Positions 16,874 through 25,441 of a DNA stretch of 64,000 bases are shown here, in pieces. A program made the position numbers and the translations under genes. The DNA is from Beduinella massiliensis. Its GTDB lineage: Bacteria; Bacillota; Clostridia; Christensenellales; Aristaeellaceae. Position 1 is the stretch's first letter; the number at the start of each line of letters is the position of its first letter. The stretch is taken from NCBI RefSeq assembly GCF_900199405.1, contig NZ_LT963430.1, positions 310,001 to 374,000 on the forward strand. Direction: 5' to 3'. The notes under the pieces were generated by a model. It had not been told where the DNA came from, did not search any database, and was given only the letters and a program-made list of their open reading frames with translations.

Positions 16874-18168
16874 AGCTTGTACACCTCCCTGTCGCGGACC
16901 GCGCAGCCTGCGGGCGTGCCCGCGCGCAGAAGCTGCGCGCACTTACCGCAGGTGACGCAGACGTTTCTGCCGTCCACGGCGCCCGTGCGCTTCGCCTCCT
17001 GCACGAAGCCGGGGTCTGCGAAGGCCATGCGGCCGAAGCCCGCCATGGCGCAGTGGCCGCCGCTCACCATGCCCGCCGCCAGGTTGACGGAGAACTGGCG
17101 CAGGTAGGAGAACGCGCTGCCGAGCACGGGCAGCTCCGGCAGGGCGCGCTGAATCTCGCTGACGCCCTGCATCATGCGGCCGATGCCGGTGAGCGGGTGC
17201 TCGTCCGGCACGTAGTTGCCGTGGTCGTAGGGGCGGTTGACGTGGGGGTTCCTGTACGGATTGCCCATGGTGACGTTGATGAGGGGGATGTCAAACTCGT
17301 CCTTCAGCTCGCGGATGAGGCGGATGGGCTCGGCCATGTCCGGCTCGAGGCTGCCCTCGTGCACGCCGAAGCCGTAGGGGTAAGGGAAGCCGTCGTACAC
17401 GTTCAGGCGGCTGGTGAGGAAGAAATCGCCGCTGCCCGCGCCTGCGCGCGCGGCGCGGTAGGCGTTCTTGAGAAAGCGCGTGCGGTTTTCGTAGCTGCCG
17501 CCGTACGGGCCCGGACGGGTGTAGGCGCTGAGCAGCTCGCAGGCGAGGTAGCGGTGGCAGCACTTGACGTCCATGCCGTCGAAGCCCGCGCGTGCGCAAA
17601 GGCGCACCGTCTGCTCGAACGCCTCCTCGTAGCGGCGCAGGTCGCCGTCCGAGAGGATGCGCTCCTTGGACAGGGGCGTGTCCTCGATCGGGGGGCAGCT
17701 GTAGGCGATCAGCGGCTCCGGAAAGCCGTTTGGCTTCGAATAGCGGCCGCTGTTGGTGGCCTGCATCACAATCACGGGTTCGTAGCCGTTTTCCTTCAGG
17801 CAGATTTCGCGGATGCGCTCGTTCAGCCGCGCAAACGCGTCCAGATTGTCCTCGCGCAGGTACAGCTGGTGCGCGCTGGCGCGCGCCTCCGGCACGGTGG
17901 CGACCGCCTCGAACCAGATGAGGCCGGGGCCCGCCTTGGCGAAGCGCTCGTAGCGGCGCACGGTCAGGGGGCCGGGCGCGCCGTCCTCCGTGCCGTCGGT
18001 TCCTTCCATGGGCTGAAACGCGATGCGGTTGGCGGCGCTTTTTTCGCCGAGGGCGAGCGGGGCGTAAAGGGCGGAGAGGTCTTCCGACAGGGGCACAAAC
18101 GCGCTGAGCGCCTGCGCCTGCTCCCTCACTTCCCCCAGGTTGCGGTAGTGGAATGTTTCGTGCGGCAC
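16870..18168 (-). CDS. NADH:flavin oxidoreductase / old yellow enzyme family
   Basis: FMN-containing TIM-barrel ene-reductase (432 aa). It starts with the OYE-like sequence YAPLALGEKSAANRIAFQPM. The FMN/substrate segment FDGMDVKCCHRYLACELLSA is the family's GxDgvexHxahgyLl motif, and STRYNRTDEYGGSLENR-type features appear as RPGPYGGSYENRTRFLKN. The C-terminus has CVTCGKCAQLL and a later Cys, resembling the cysteine cluster that binds 4Fe-4S in 2,4-dienoyl-CoA reductase relatives, but the NAD-binding domain of those enzymes is missing. The GTG at 18168 follows GGAGGA by 7 bp. First gene of the four-gene redox operon, divergent from an AraC regulator. Confidence 0.88.
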   Translation of the reverse strand: MPHETFHYRNLGEVREQAQALSAFVPLSEDLSALYAPLALGEKSAANRIAFQPMEGTDGTEDGAPGPLTVRRYERFAKAGPGLIWFEAVATVPEARASAHQLYLREDNLDAFARLNERIREICLKENGYEPVIVMQATNSGRYSKPNGFPEPLIAYSCPPIEDTPLSKERILSDGDLRRYEEAFEQTVRLCARAGFDGMDVKCCHRYLACELLSAYTRPGPYGGSYENRTRFLKNAYRAARAGAGSGDFFLTSRLNVYDGFPYPYGFGVHEGSLEPDMAEPIRLIRELKDEFDIPLINVTMGNPYRNPHVNRPYDHGNYVPDEHPLTGIGRMMQGVSEIQRALPELPVLGSAFSYLRQFSVNLAAGMVSGGHCAMAGFGRMAFADPGFVQEAKRTGAVDGRNVCVTCGKCAQLLRAGTPAGCAVRDREVYKL

Positions 18169-18278
18169 GGCCGTGTCCTCCTTGCGTTTTTCATGAGTCT
18201 ATGATAAAGTACAAAGGCGGCAAAAAACGTGCCAATTCGCATTGAAAATATGTAAAATCGCATCGGAGGTCGAGCGCA

Positions 18279-19121
18279 GTGCCCTTTGAGATCGTCTTCA
18301 GCGACCGCCCGCTGACCCACGGCAGCCATACGCACGTGTACTATGAGCTGCTCTACGTGCAGGAGGGCGCGGTGCTGCTGAGCATCAAAGGGAAGGATTA
18401 CCGGGTGGAGGCGGGGTCGCTGGTGTTTCTCAACCAGTTTGACGAGCACGCGACCCGCATGATTTCGGACGTCTACCGCAGGTATTACCTGCTCATTCCG
18501 CCCACGCAGATGCGTGCGTTTCACAACGACGTGCGCCTGCTTTCGGTCTTCCGGTTTCACGGCGAACCGTTCCCTTACGTGCTTTCGGTCGGAGAAGACA
18601 AGCCGCGTTTTGACACGTATTTTTCCCTGCTGCGGGACGCGGCGGAGCGTGGGGGCGCGTACATGGACGAACGCATCGAGGCGCTGATGACGCTGGTTCT
18701 GGCCGACGCGCTGGCGCTTCGCCCGGACATGTTTCCCATGGCCCCGGAGGCGTCGTTTCTGCCGATGCAGGAGATCCTGGACGAGCTGGACCGGTCGTTT
18801 GCGGACAAGTTCTCCTTGGGGGCCCTGGCCGCGAAGTTCCACGTCAGCCCCGGCTGCCTGTCCGCGCACTTTCGCAGACACGTGGGCATGAGCCCCATGC
18901 AGTACGTCATCCAGAGCCGGCTGGCCCACGCGAAGGTGCTGCTGCTCAAGACAGAGCTGTCGGTGCTGGAGATTTCCGCGCAGTGCGGCTATGGCGACGT
19001 GAGCAACTTCGTGCGCAGGTTTCGAGGCCAGTTTGGGGTGACGCCGCTGCAATTCCGCCAGCAGCAGCGGGGTGGACAGGCGGCGTCCGCGTGCAGGGAA
19101 AAGACGGGCGCATCTTTATAA
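18279..19121 (+). CDS. AraC-family transcriptional regulator
   Basis: Regulator of 280 aa. The N-terminal cupin half begins FEIVFSDRPLTHGSHTHVYYE, with His residues typical of the sensing pocket, and has the sheet pattern VLLSIKGKDYRVEAGSLVFL. The two HTH motifs are FSLGALAAKFHVSPGCLSAH and LEISAQCGYGDVSNFVRRFR, followed by FGVTPLQFR. The GTG start at 18279 has GGAGGT 8 bp upstream. It is divergent from the redox operon 16870-18168 with 110 bp between, the arrangement expected for a local activator. The inducer is probably a substrate of that operon. Confidence 0.88.
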   Translation: MPFEIVFSDRPLTHGSHTHVYYELLYVQEGAVLLSIKGKDYRVEAGSLVFLNQFDEHATRMISDVYRRYYLLIPPTQMRAFHNDVRLLSVFRFHGEPFPYVLSVGEDKPRFDTYFSLLRDAAERGGAYMDERIEALMTLVLADALALRPDMFPMAPEASFLPMQEILDELDRSFADKFSLGALAAKFHVSPGCLSAHFRRHVGMSPMQYVIQSRLAHAKVLLLKTELSVLEISAQCGYGDVSNFVRRFRGQFGVTPLQFRQQQRGGQAASACREKTGASL

Positions 19122-19284
19122 GAATACGTTACAAGTCAGACTACCAAAAGAAAAAAAGGAAGCCTGCTTGCTTCCTTCAAAGGTGATTCACGCCGCTTGG
19201 GCGCGTGACACAAAATGTATAAATTATGACGCAGTAAGCGGGGACGTCCGGCCGTTCAGCGCTGCGAAGAGGAGGGCGAGTTTT

Positions 19285-21045
19285 TTGCGCAGGCTCTTAA
19301 AGCGGATTGCGAATACGCGCCTGAGGACGAAATTCCTGATGATCCTGCTGCTGGCGATGGCGTTCGTGGGCGTGAGCACGTTTTTGACGATCCGGCTCCC
19401 CTACGCGGCTTATGACGACGAGCTGTACAAGAGCAGCGTGCAGATGATTACGCTCTTTGCGGATAAAATCGAGTCGGAGCTGGCGGATATCGAGGCACTG
19501 TCCTTTCGGATCCTGGCGGACAACGTGCTGCAGGAGAACCTGTCCGCCTTAAAGGAGAAGCCGTTCGGAACCGCCGCCTGGGTGAAGGCCAAGTCCGAGG
19601 TGGCGGACCGGATGAGCTATTTCAGCATCTGGTTTTCGAGCGCCGTGACGCTTCAGCTCAAGACGACGGGCAACCAGACGTTCACGCAGTCCTTCGGCGG
19701 CGCATCAACCGCCGACGAACTGACGCCTGAGCGGATCGCCTATGCATCCGGCAGGAATGGTCGCGAGGTCTGGCTGGCGGAAAAGGGCGAGCCGACGCGG
19801 CTGTACCTGCTGCGCGAGATCCGCGAGGTCAAGAGCTTCACGCTCGCGCCGCTGGCTACGCTGCTGATTCAGATGGATTTGCAGGGCATCGTGGAGAAGA
19901 GCCGCGTCAGCATGGCTCAGCTGGGAAGCCCGCTTTCCTGCGCGATTTACAGCGACGATATCTGCCTGTACGCCAGCGACGAGCGGATTCACGCCCTGCC
20001 GGAGGGCGCGGAGGATGGGTATACCGACATGCGGCTGGATGGGCAGGACGTCCTGTGCGTGCGTTACACGGGCGCGAACGGGTGGCGGTACGTGACGCTG
20101 GTGGATTACGACGAAATCAACGCGACCATCCGGTCTGCCGCTCGCGTGACCATGGGGGTGATCGTCGCGGCGATGGCGCTGTCCCTCGCGGTGAGCGCGG
20201 GGCTCATATCCACCCTTCTGCGGCATTTGAAGATTCTCCTGGACAAGTTCGACGCGTTTGCCGTCAGCGGCCGGCCGGTATTGGAGGAAGAAAGCCCATA
20301 CAGGGAGCGGCGGGATGAAATCGGCAAGCTGCACCAGCACTTCGACCAGATGACGCGCGACTTTGACCGCGTCACGCGGGACAATGCCGAAAAGCAGCAA
20401 ATTTTACAGGAAAAGCAGATGCAGCAGCTGCGCGCCCAGCTGCGGCCGCATTTCCTTTACAACACGCTGGAATCCATCTACTGCCTGGCGCAGAACGCGG
20501 GGGACGGGCGCATCGCCACGATGACCGACGCGCTGGGCAAGATGCTGCGCGCTTCCCTCAGCGACAAGCGGGACATCGTGAGCGTAGAGGAGGATTTGCA
20601 GTTTACGCGGGAGTACCTGCGCATTCAGCTCATCCGCTACGGCGACCGCCTGCGCGTGGAGTACGACGTGGGGGACGAATTTCTGCCCTGCCGCATCCCC
20701 GCGATGACCCTGCAGCCGCTGGTGGAAAACGCGGTGCATCACGCGGCGGAGGAGATGCTCGACGCCTGCGTCATCCGCATCGGCGTCCGCGCGGCGCAGG
20801 GCGGCATCGACGTCGCGGTGGAGGACAACGGGCCGGGCATCGACGAGGACATCCTCGTCAAGCTGGAGAGCGGGGAGATCAAGCCGGAGGGACTGGGCAT
20901 CGGCATGCGCAACATTCATCGCCGCGTGCAGTATGCCTTTGGCGAAGCCTATGGCCTGCGGGTGAAAAACGAGCGGGGGCGCACCTGCGTCGTCGTGCAC
21001 CTGCCGGACACGCGCGGCGCAGGGCGCCGGAACTTTGACGAATAG
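19285..21045 (+). CDS. Sensor histidine kinase, YesM/LytS type
   Basis: Membrane sensor kinase of 586 aa. After a basic start (RRLLKRIANTRLRTK) there is a membrane helix at about 16-36, an extracellular sensor region of about 240 residues, a second helix near 288-310, a HAMP linker and a His_kinase domain. The phosphoacceptor lies in LRPHFLYNTLESIY (about H389). The ATPase motifs are QPLVENAVHHAAE (N box) and VEDNGPGID / GLGIGMRNIHRR (G boxes). The start chosen is TTG 19285 because GGAGGG sits 8 bp upstream; the longer frame to 19072 runs into the AraC gene. It pairs with the regulator 15 bp downstream and probably reports on the sugar imported by the next operon. Confidence 0.9.
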   Translation: MRRLLKRIANTRLRTKFLMILLLAMAFVGVSTFLTIRLPYAAYDDELYKSSVQMITLFADKIESELADIEALSFRILADNVLQENLSALKEKPFGTAAWVKAKSEVADRMSYFSIWFSSAVTLQLKTTGNQTFTQSFGGASTADELTPERIAYASGRNGREVWLAEKGEPTRLYLLREIREVKSFTLAPLATLLIQMDLQGIVEKSRVSMAQLGSPLSCAIYSDDICLYASDERIHALPEGAEDGYTDMRLDGQDVLCVRYTGANGWRYVTLVDYDEINATIRSAARVTMGVIVAAMALSLAVSAGLISTLLRHLKILLDKFDAFAVSGRPVLEEESPYRERRDEIGKLHQHFDQMTRDFDRVTRDNAEKQQILQEKQMQQLRAQLRPHFLYNTLESIYCLAQNAGDGRIATMTDALGKMLRASLSDKRDIVSVEEDLQFTREYLRIQLIRYGDRLRVEYDVGDEFLPCRIPAMTLQPLVENAVHHAAEEMLDACVIRIGVRAAQGGIDVAVEDNGPGIDEDILVKLESGEIKPEGLGIGMRNIHRRVQYAFGEAYGLRVKNERGRTCVVVHLPDTRGAGRRNFDE

Positions 21046-21060
21046 GAGGAAGGGACAGGC

Positions 21061-22095
21061 ATGTACAAGCTGCTGCTGGTGGACGACGAACAGATTATCC
21101 GCGAAGGGCTGAAGCAGATGATCGATTGGGAAGGGCTGGGCATAACCCTGACAGCCTCCTGCCCCAACGCGATCGCCGCGCTGGACAGCATGATGGACGA
21201 CATGCCGGACATCCTGGTGACGGACGTGCGCATGCCGGGCATGGACGGGCTGGAGCTGGTGGAGCGCGCCATGTCGCTGCACCCGAGGCTTCGCACGATC
21301 ATCCTGTCGGGCTACGACACGTTCGCCTATGCGCAGCAGGCGGTACGCGCCGGGGTCATGGAGTATTTGCTCAAGCCCTGCTCCAGCGAGGAACTGGAGC
21401 AGGCGCTCGTGCGCGCCTGCCGCGCCATCGACAGGGAGCGCAGGCACGTGCTCCATCTGAACGGAGAGCGCCAGGCGCGGGTGAAGACGCTGATCGAAAA
21501 ATTCGGAGAGCTGCGGGAGAGCGCTCTGGACGTCGCGCAGATGGAGCGGCAGGTCTGCGAGATCGCCAAGACCGCCGAAGACCCCAGTCTGCTGCGGGAA
21601 GCGCTGGTATCCATCGTCACCGCCAGCCTGGGCAACGGGCAGGCAGAGTGGAAGCTGAACGTCGTCATGGGGGCGTTTCAGGAGCAGGAATCCTTGGAAC
21701 AGCTGATCGCGAGCAGCCTCTACCGCCTGCGGGGCGAGCGCGGAGGCGCAAGGGGGTTCGTCAGGCAGATGACGGATTACGTCAAGGCGCACTGCGCGGA
21801 CGAGGCGCTTTCGCTGCAATACATGGCCGACAACGTGGTCTACATGAACGCGGACTACATCGGCAGGGAGTTCACCCGCGCCATGGGCCGCAAGTTCAGC
21901 GCCTACCTGCTGGAGGTGCGCATGGAGCGGGCCAAGATTCTCATGGCCACGGACGGCGCGCTGCACAGCTACGAGATCGCCGAGCGGGTGGGCCTTGGCA
22001 ACAACCCACACTATTTCAGCCAGGTCTTCCGCAAGTACACGGGCATGACGCCCAAGGAATACCGCGTCTCCCTCGAGGAGGCCCGCAGGAAGTAA
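21061..22095 (+). CDS. Response regulator, YesN type (receiver + AraC HTH)
   Basis: DNA-binding partner (344 aa) of the kinase. The receiver domain is intact: acidic pair in LLVDDEQII, phosphoacceptor D55 in DILVTDVRMPG, and K in YLLKPCSS. A helical linker follows, and the C-terminal double HTH reads ALSLQYMADNVVYMNADYIG and IAERVGLGNNPHYFSQVFRK with TGMTPKEYR. RBS AGGAGGAAGGG. Followed by a terminator, then the binding-protein gene whose upstream region carries TTCAAA repeats two helical turns apart, which may be its binding sites. Confidence 0.93.
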   Translation: MYKLLLVDDEQIIREGLKQMIDWEGLGITLTASCPNAIAALDSMMDDMPDILVTDVRMPGMDGLELVERAMSLHPRLRTIILSGYDTFAYAQQAVRAGVMEYLLKPCSSEELEQALVRACRAIDRERRHVLHLNGERQARVKTLIEKFGELRESALDVAQMERQVCEIAKTAEDPSLLREALVSIVTASLGNGQAEWKLNVVMGAFQEQESLEQLIASSLYRLRGERGGARGFVRQMTDYVKAHCADEALSLQYMADNVVYMNADYIGREFTRAMGRKFSAYLLEVRMERAKILMATDGALHSYEIAERVGLGNNPHYFSQVFRKYTGMTPKEYRVSLEEARRK

Positions 22096-22114
22096 CGGCG
22101 GACGCCGCAGACGA

Positions 22115-22150
22115 AACGCGCACGGGGAGGGGAATCCCGGCGCGTTTTGC
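22115..22150 (+). terminator. Intrinsic terminator after response regulator
   Basis: AACGCGC (22115-22121) pairs with GCGCGTT (22140-22146), and CGGG with CCCG continues the stem after a one-base bulge. TTT follows, then TTATTTG. Confidence 0.7.
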
Positions 22151-22180
22151 TTATTTGACGGGCTACGCGCCGGGTTTCTA

Positions 22181-22251
22181 TTCAAAATGCCGAAAAAGTG
22201 TTCAAATGTGTCTGATATTTGAATTTTCATTCATGGGAGAATCGCTATAAT
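22181..22251 (+). promoter_or_regulatory. Promoter region of transporter 2 with spaced TTCAAA repeats
   Basis: TTCAAAATG at 22181 and TTCAAATGTG at 22201 are exactly 20 bp apart; an inverted TTTGAA lies at 22218-22223. A perfect TATAAT (22246-22251) has no -35 at the usual distance. Direct repeats two turns apart next to a missing -35 fit AraC/YesN-type activation. Confidence 0.55.
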
Positions 22252-22284
22252 GAAATCAACAACGAAAACGGAGGTGCACCCCGC

Positions 22285-23559
22285 ATGAAACGTTTCCTTT
22301 CCTTTCTCACGGTTGTGATGCTCCTGTGCACGGCGATGCTGCCGGCAGCGGCCCTGGCCGAGGAGCCTGTCACCCTTCGCGTAACCTGGTGGGGCTCTCA
22401 GACCCGTCATGACCTGACGATGGCGGCCATCCAGAAGTTCGAGGAAAAGTACCCGAACATCAAGGTTGAGCCCGAGTTTACCTCCTGGGACGGCTACTGG
22501 AGCAAGTTGGCGACGCAGGTTGCCGGCGGCCTGATGCCCGACGTCATCCAGATGGACTATCAGTATCTCACGCAGTACGCGCAGAGCGGCGTGCTGGCGG
22601 ATCTGAAGCCCTACTTCGAGTCCGGCGCGATCGACGTGAGCGACGTGGCCGAGTCCGTGCTTACCAGCGGCCAGGTGGGCGACAAGATCTACGCGCTGTC
22701 CACCGGCACCAACGCCCTGGCGACCTTCTACCGCAAGGACGTGCTGGACGAAGCGGGCCTTGAAATGCCGATGGAGCCCACCCTGGAGGGCTTTGCCGAG
22801 CTGGCCGCGCAGGTCTATGAAAAGACCGGCCGCACGCAGGACACCCTCGTCGGCAAGGATGCGCTGCGCAACCTGCTTCGCGCCTACGGCCTGCAGCTCT
22901 TCAACGAAGAGGGCAACGGCCTTGGCTTTGACGACCCGGCATACCTCGTGAGGACCTGGCAGGGACGCCTGGACGCCGTCGAGGCGGGCTGGTGCCTGGA
23001 CGTGGGCGAAACCGCCCAGACCACGGCCTTTGACGCGATGGTGAGCGACAACTGGGCGAGCTGGCACTGGACCAACGAGCTGCAGGCGTATCAGGACGGC
23101 TCGAACTGCGAGCTGGAGCTGGCTTGCTGGCCCGATCCGTCTGACGCCACCGTCGCCTCTGCCTACTTCAAGCCCTCGATGTTCTGGTCCGTTTCCGAAA
23201 ACTCTGCCGTGAAGGACGCGGCTGCGCAGTTCATCAACTTCTTCACTAACGATCCCGATTGCTTCGACATCATCGGTATCGACCGCGCGATGCCCATCTC
23301 CAGCGTCATCCGCGAGCACATTGCCCCGCAGCTGGACGAGACCTCTCAGAAGGTTTCGGCTTACCTGGATTACCTGGGCCAGGACGGAAAGACCTCGCCC
23401 ATCATGAAGCCCGACGCGGCGGCCAGCGGCGAGGTGGAAGCGCTGATGGGCGAATACTGGGATGCCGTGCAGTACGGCCAGGTGGACGACATGACGGCCT
23501 GGGCACAGCAGTTCATGGACGAGGCGAACGCCCTGCTCCTGAAGGCTGCGCAGCAGTAA
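22285..23559 (+). CDS. Extracellular sugar-binding protein (family 1)
   Basis: Solute-binding protein of 424 aa. The signal peptide MKRFLSFLTVVMLLCTAMLP ends with AAALA, a type I cleavage site; there is no lipobox. The mature part starts VTLRVTWWGSQTRHDLTMAA, the usual MalE/UgpB-family start, with KFEEKYPNIKVEPEFTSWDG and LATQVAGGLMPDVIQMDYQY following. Family length is about 420-430 aa. ATG 22285 has GGAGGTG 9 bp upstream; the frame upstream of it is not coding. First gene of the MalEFG-type operon controlled by the preceding two-component pair. Confidence 0.92.
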   Translation: MKRFLSFLTVVMLLCTAMLPAAALAEEPVTLRVTWWGSQTRHDLTMAAIQKFEEKYPNIKVEPEFTSWDGYWSKLATQVAGGLMPDVIQMDYQYLTQYAQSGVLADLKPYFESGAIDVSDVAESVLTSGQVGDKIYALSTGTNALATFYRKDVLDEAGLEMPMEPTLEGFAELAAQVYEKTGRTQDTLVGKDALRNLLRAYGLQLFNEEGNGLGFDDPAYLVRTWQGRLDAVEAGWCLDVGETAQTTAFDAMVSDNWASWHWTNELQAYQDGSNCELELACWPDPSDATVASAYFKPSMFWSVSENSAVKDAAAQFINFFTNDPDCFDIIGIDRAMPISSVIREHIAPQLDETSQKVSAYLDYLGQDGKTSPIMKPDAAASGEVEALMGEYWDAVQYGQVDDMTAWAQQFMDEANALLLKAAQQ

Positions 23560-23576
23560 AATCCATTCAAACGGCT

Positions 23577-23612
23577 GGGGAGGCCGCCTGCGCGGCGGCT
23601 TCCCCTTTTTTT
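23577..23612 (+). terminator. Terminator inside transporter operon, after binding protein
   Basis: A 12-bp stem with one G-U pair (23577-23588 with 23594-23605), a 5-base loop and seven T. It lies between the binding-protein and permease genes, so it should give more binding protein than permease. Confidence 0.88.
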
Positions 23613-23628
23613 AAAGGAGTGAATCGGC

Positions 23629-24528
23629 ATGCGGAAACTGAGCAGGACGCTCGGTCAGGAAAAAGTGGCCGGTTACGTGTTCATAGCCCCCTTCATCATC
23701 GGCTTGTTCGCGTTTACCGTCATCCCCTTCTTCACGTCTCTCTATCTGGCCTTTACGGACTACAACGTCTTGACGGACCCGCACTGGATCGGCCTTGGGA
23801 ACTTCAAGCGGATGTTCTTCGAGGACAAGTATTTCTGGCAATCGTTTTGGGTCACCTTCAAGTTCGCATTCATTCAGGTGCCGATCAAGCTGCTGGTATC
23901 TCTGGGCGTCGCGCTGATTCTCGCGCGAACGACCAAGGCGACCCCGATCTACCGCGCGGCCTTCTACATTCCCTCGCTCATGGGCGGCAGCGTGGCCGTG
24001 GCCTTGACGTGGAAGCAGCTGTTTTCCTATAACGGCGCGATCAACAAGATCACCGCGCTGTTCGGCATGCAGCCGGTAAAGTGGCTGGCGAATCCCGACA
24101 CGGCGCTGGGCGTGCTGATCGGCCTGGGCGTGTGGCAGTTCGGCAGCTCCATGCTGATCTTCCTGGCGGCGCTCAAAAACGTGCCGCAGAGCTATCACGA
24201 GGCGGCCATCGTGGACGGCGCCGGCCCGGTTCGGCGTTTCTTCAAGATCGTGCTGCCCATGATTACCCCGATCTTCTTCTTCAACCTGATCAACCAGACC
24301 ATCGGCGCCTTCCAGGCGTTCAACTCCTCCTACCTGATCACCCAGGGCAAGCCGCTCAACACCACCCTGTATTACGGCGTGCACCTTTACAACCGCGCCT
24401 TTACCTACTATGAGATGGGCTACGGCAGCGCCATGGCTTGGTTCATGCTGCTGGTGATCGCGGCCTTTACGGCGCTGATCTTCCGTTCCTCCACGGCGTG
24501 GGTCTATTACGAATCGGAGGGGAAGTAA
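23629..24528 (+). CDS. Carbohydrate ABC transporter permease, MalF/UgpA type
   Basis: Membrane subunit of 299 aa with six predicted helices. It begins with the typical GYVFIAPFIIGLFAFTVIPF and has YLAFTDYNVL after the first helix. EAA loop: YHEAAIVDGAGPVRRFFKIV then LPMITP. RBS AAAGGAG just before ATG 23629. The next permease gene starts 2 bp after its stop, so the pair is translated together. Part of the importer 22285-25396, which has no ATPase of its own. Confidence 0.94.
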   Translation: MRKLSRTLGQEKVAGYVFIAPFIIGLFAFTVIPFFTSLYLAFTDYNVLTDPHWIGLGNFKRMFFEDKYFWQSFWVTFKFAFIQVPIKLLVSLGVALILARTTKATPIYRAAFYIPSLMGGSVAVALTWKQLFSYNGAINKITALFGMQPVKWLANPDTALGVLIGLGVWQFGSSMLIFLAALKNVPQSYHEAAIVDGAGPVRRFFKIVLPMITPIFFFNLINQTIGAFQAFNSSYLITQGKPLNTTLYYGVHLYNRAFTYYEMGYGSAMAWFMLLVIAAFTALIFRSSTAWVYYESEGK

Positions 24529-24529
24529 G

Positions 24530-25396
24530 ATGACGACGACGATTCGCACGCACAGCGTGAAGAGAAGAAAGAGGACTGTGACCATCGTCTACCACGTGCT
24601 CGTGACGATTGCGAGCATCGCGATGCTCTATCCGCTGATCTGGATGCTCTCTTCCTCCTTTAAACCCAACTCGGAAATCTTCGCTACGGTTGGAAACCTG
24701 ATCCCTGAAACTTTTACGATTGAAAATTACATTAACGGCTGGCGGGGTTTCGCCGGACTCAGTTTTGGTGTATACTTTAAGAACTCGCTCCTGATCGCCG
24801 TGCTTTCGACGATCGGCGCGTCGCTTTCGGCGGCGGCCGTGGCCTTCGGCCTGGCGCGCCTGCGCTTTCCGGGACGCCAGTTCTGGTTCGTGGCGATGAT
24901 TATCACCATGATGTTGCCGGGCCAGGTGATGATGATTCCGCGCTTCATCCTGTTCAACAAGATGGGCTGGGTCGGCACCTATCTGCCCCTGACGGTTCCG
25001 GCCTTCTTCGGCAGCGCGTTCGACATCTTCCTGGTAATGCAGTTCGTGCGCGGCATCCCCCGCGACATGGACGAGGCGGCGACCATCGACGGGTGTAGCT
25101 GGTACGGCATCTTTGCGCGCATCCTGCTGCCGATGATCGTTCCGGCCGTGGTGACGGTGGGCATCCTGACGTTCATCAACTCCTGGGGCGACTTCATGGG
25201 CTCGCTGCTCTACCTGAACTCGCCGCAGACGTACACCGTCGCCTACGCGCTGAAGCTCTTCTCCGACAGCGCAGGAACGGACTTTGGCGCGACCTTTGCC
25301 ATGTCCGTGCTTTCGCTCGTGCCGATTCTGGTGATTTTCTTCTTTTTCCAGCGCCAGCTGGTGGAGGGCATCAGCATTCAGGGCCTGAAGGGCTGA
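24530..25396 (+). CDS. Carbohydrate ABC transporter permease, MalG/UgpE type
   Basis: Second membrane subunit, 288 aa. The N-terminus is basic (HSVKRRKRTV), then helix VLVTIASIAMLYPLIWMLSSSF, the MalG-type start with the SFKPNSEIF loop. EAA loop: MDEAATIDGCSWYGIFARIL then LPMIVPA. The end, FQRQLVEGISIQGLKG, is typical of the family. Overall it matches MalG-like permeases for mono- and oligosaccharides. The catabolic genes start 45 bp downstream. Confidence 0.94.
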   Translation: MTTTIRTHSVKRRKRTVTIVYHVLVTIASIAMLYPLIWMLSSSFKPNSEIFATVGNLIPETFTIENYINGWRGFAGLSFGVYFKNSLLIAVLSTIGASLSAAAVAFGLARLRFPGRQFWFVAMIITMMLPGQVMMIPRFILFNKMGWVGTYLPLTVPAFFGSAFDIFLVMQFVRGIPRDMDEAATIDGCSWYGIFARILLPMIVPAVVTVGILTFINSWGDFMGSLLYLNSPQTYTVAYALKLFSDSAGTDFGATFAMSVLSLVPILVIFFFFQRQLVEGISIQGLKG

Positions 25397-25441
25397 AGCC
25401 TGCCCTGGCGCCAAGATTTTGACGGATGGAGGACGGAAACG

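Noticed and set aside
19156-19177. Hairpin AAGGAAGC/GCTTCCTT after the AraC gene
   Set aside because: The T-run is on the minus-strand side where no gene ends; on the plus strand it has no T-run, so it is not listed as a terminator.
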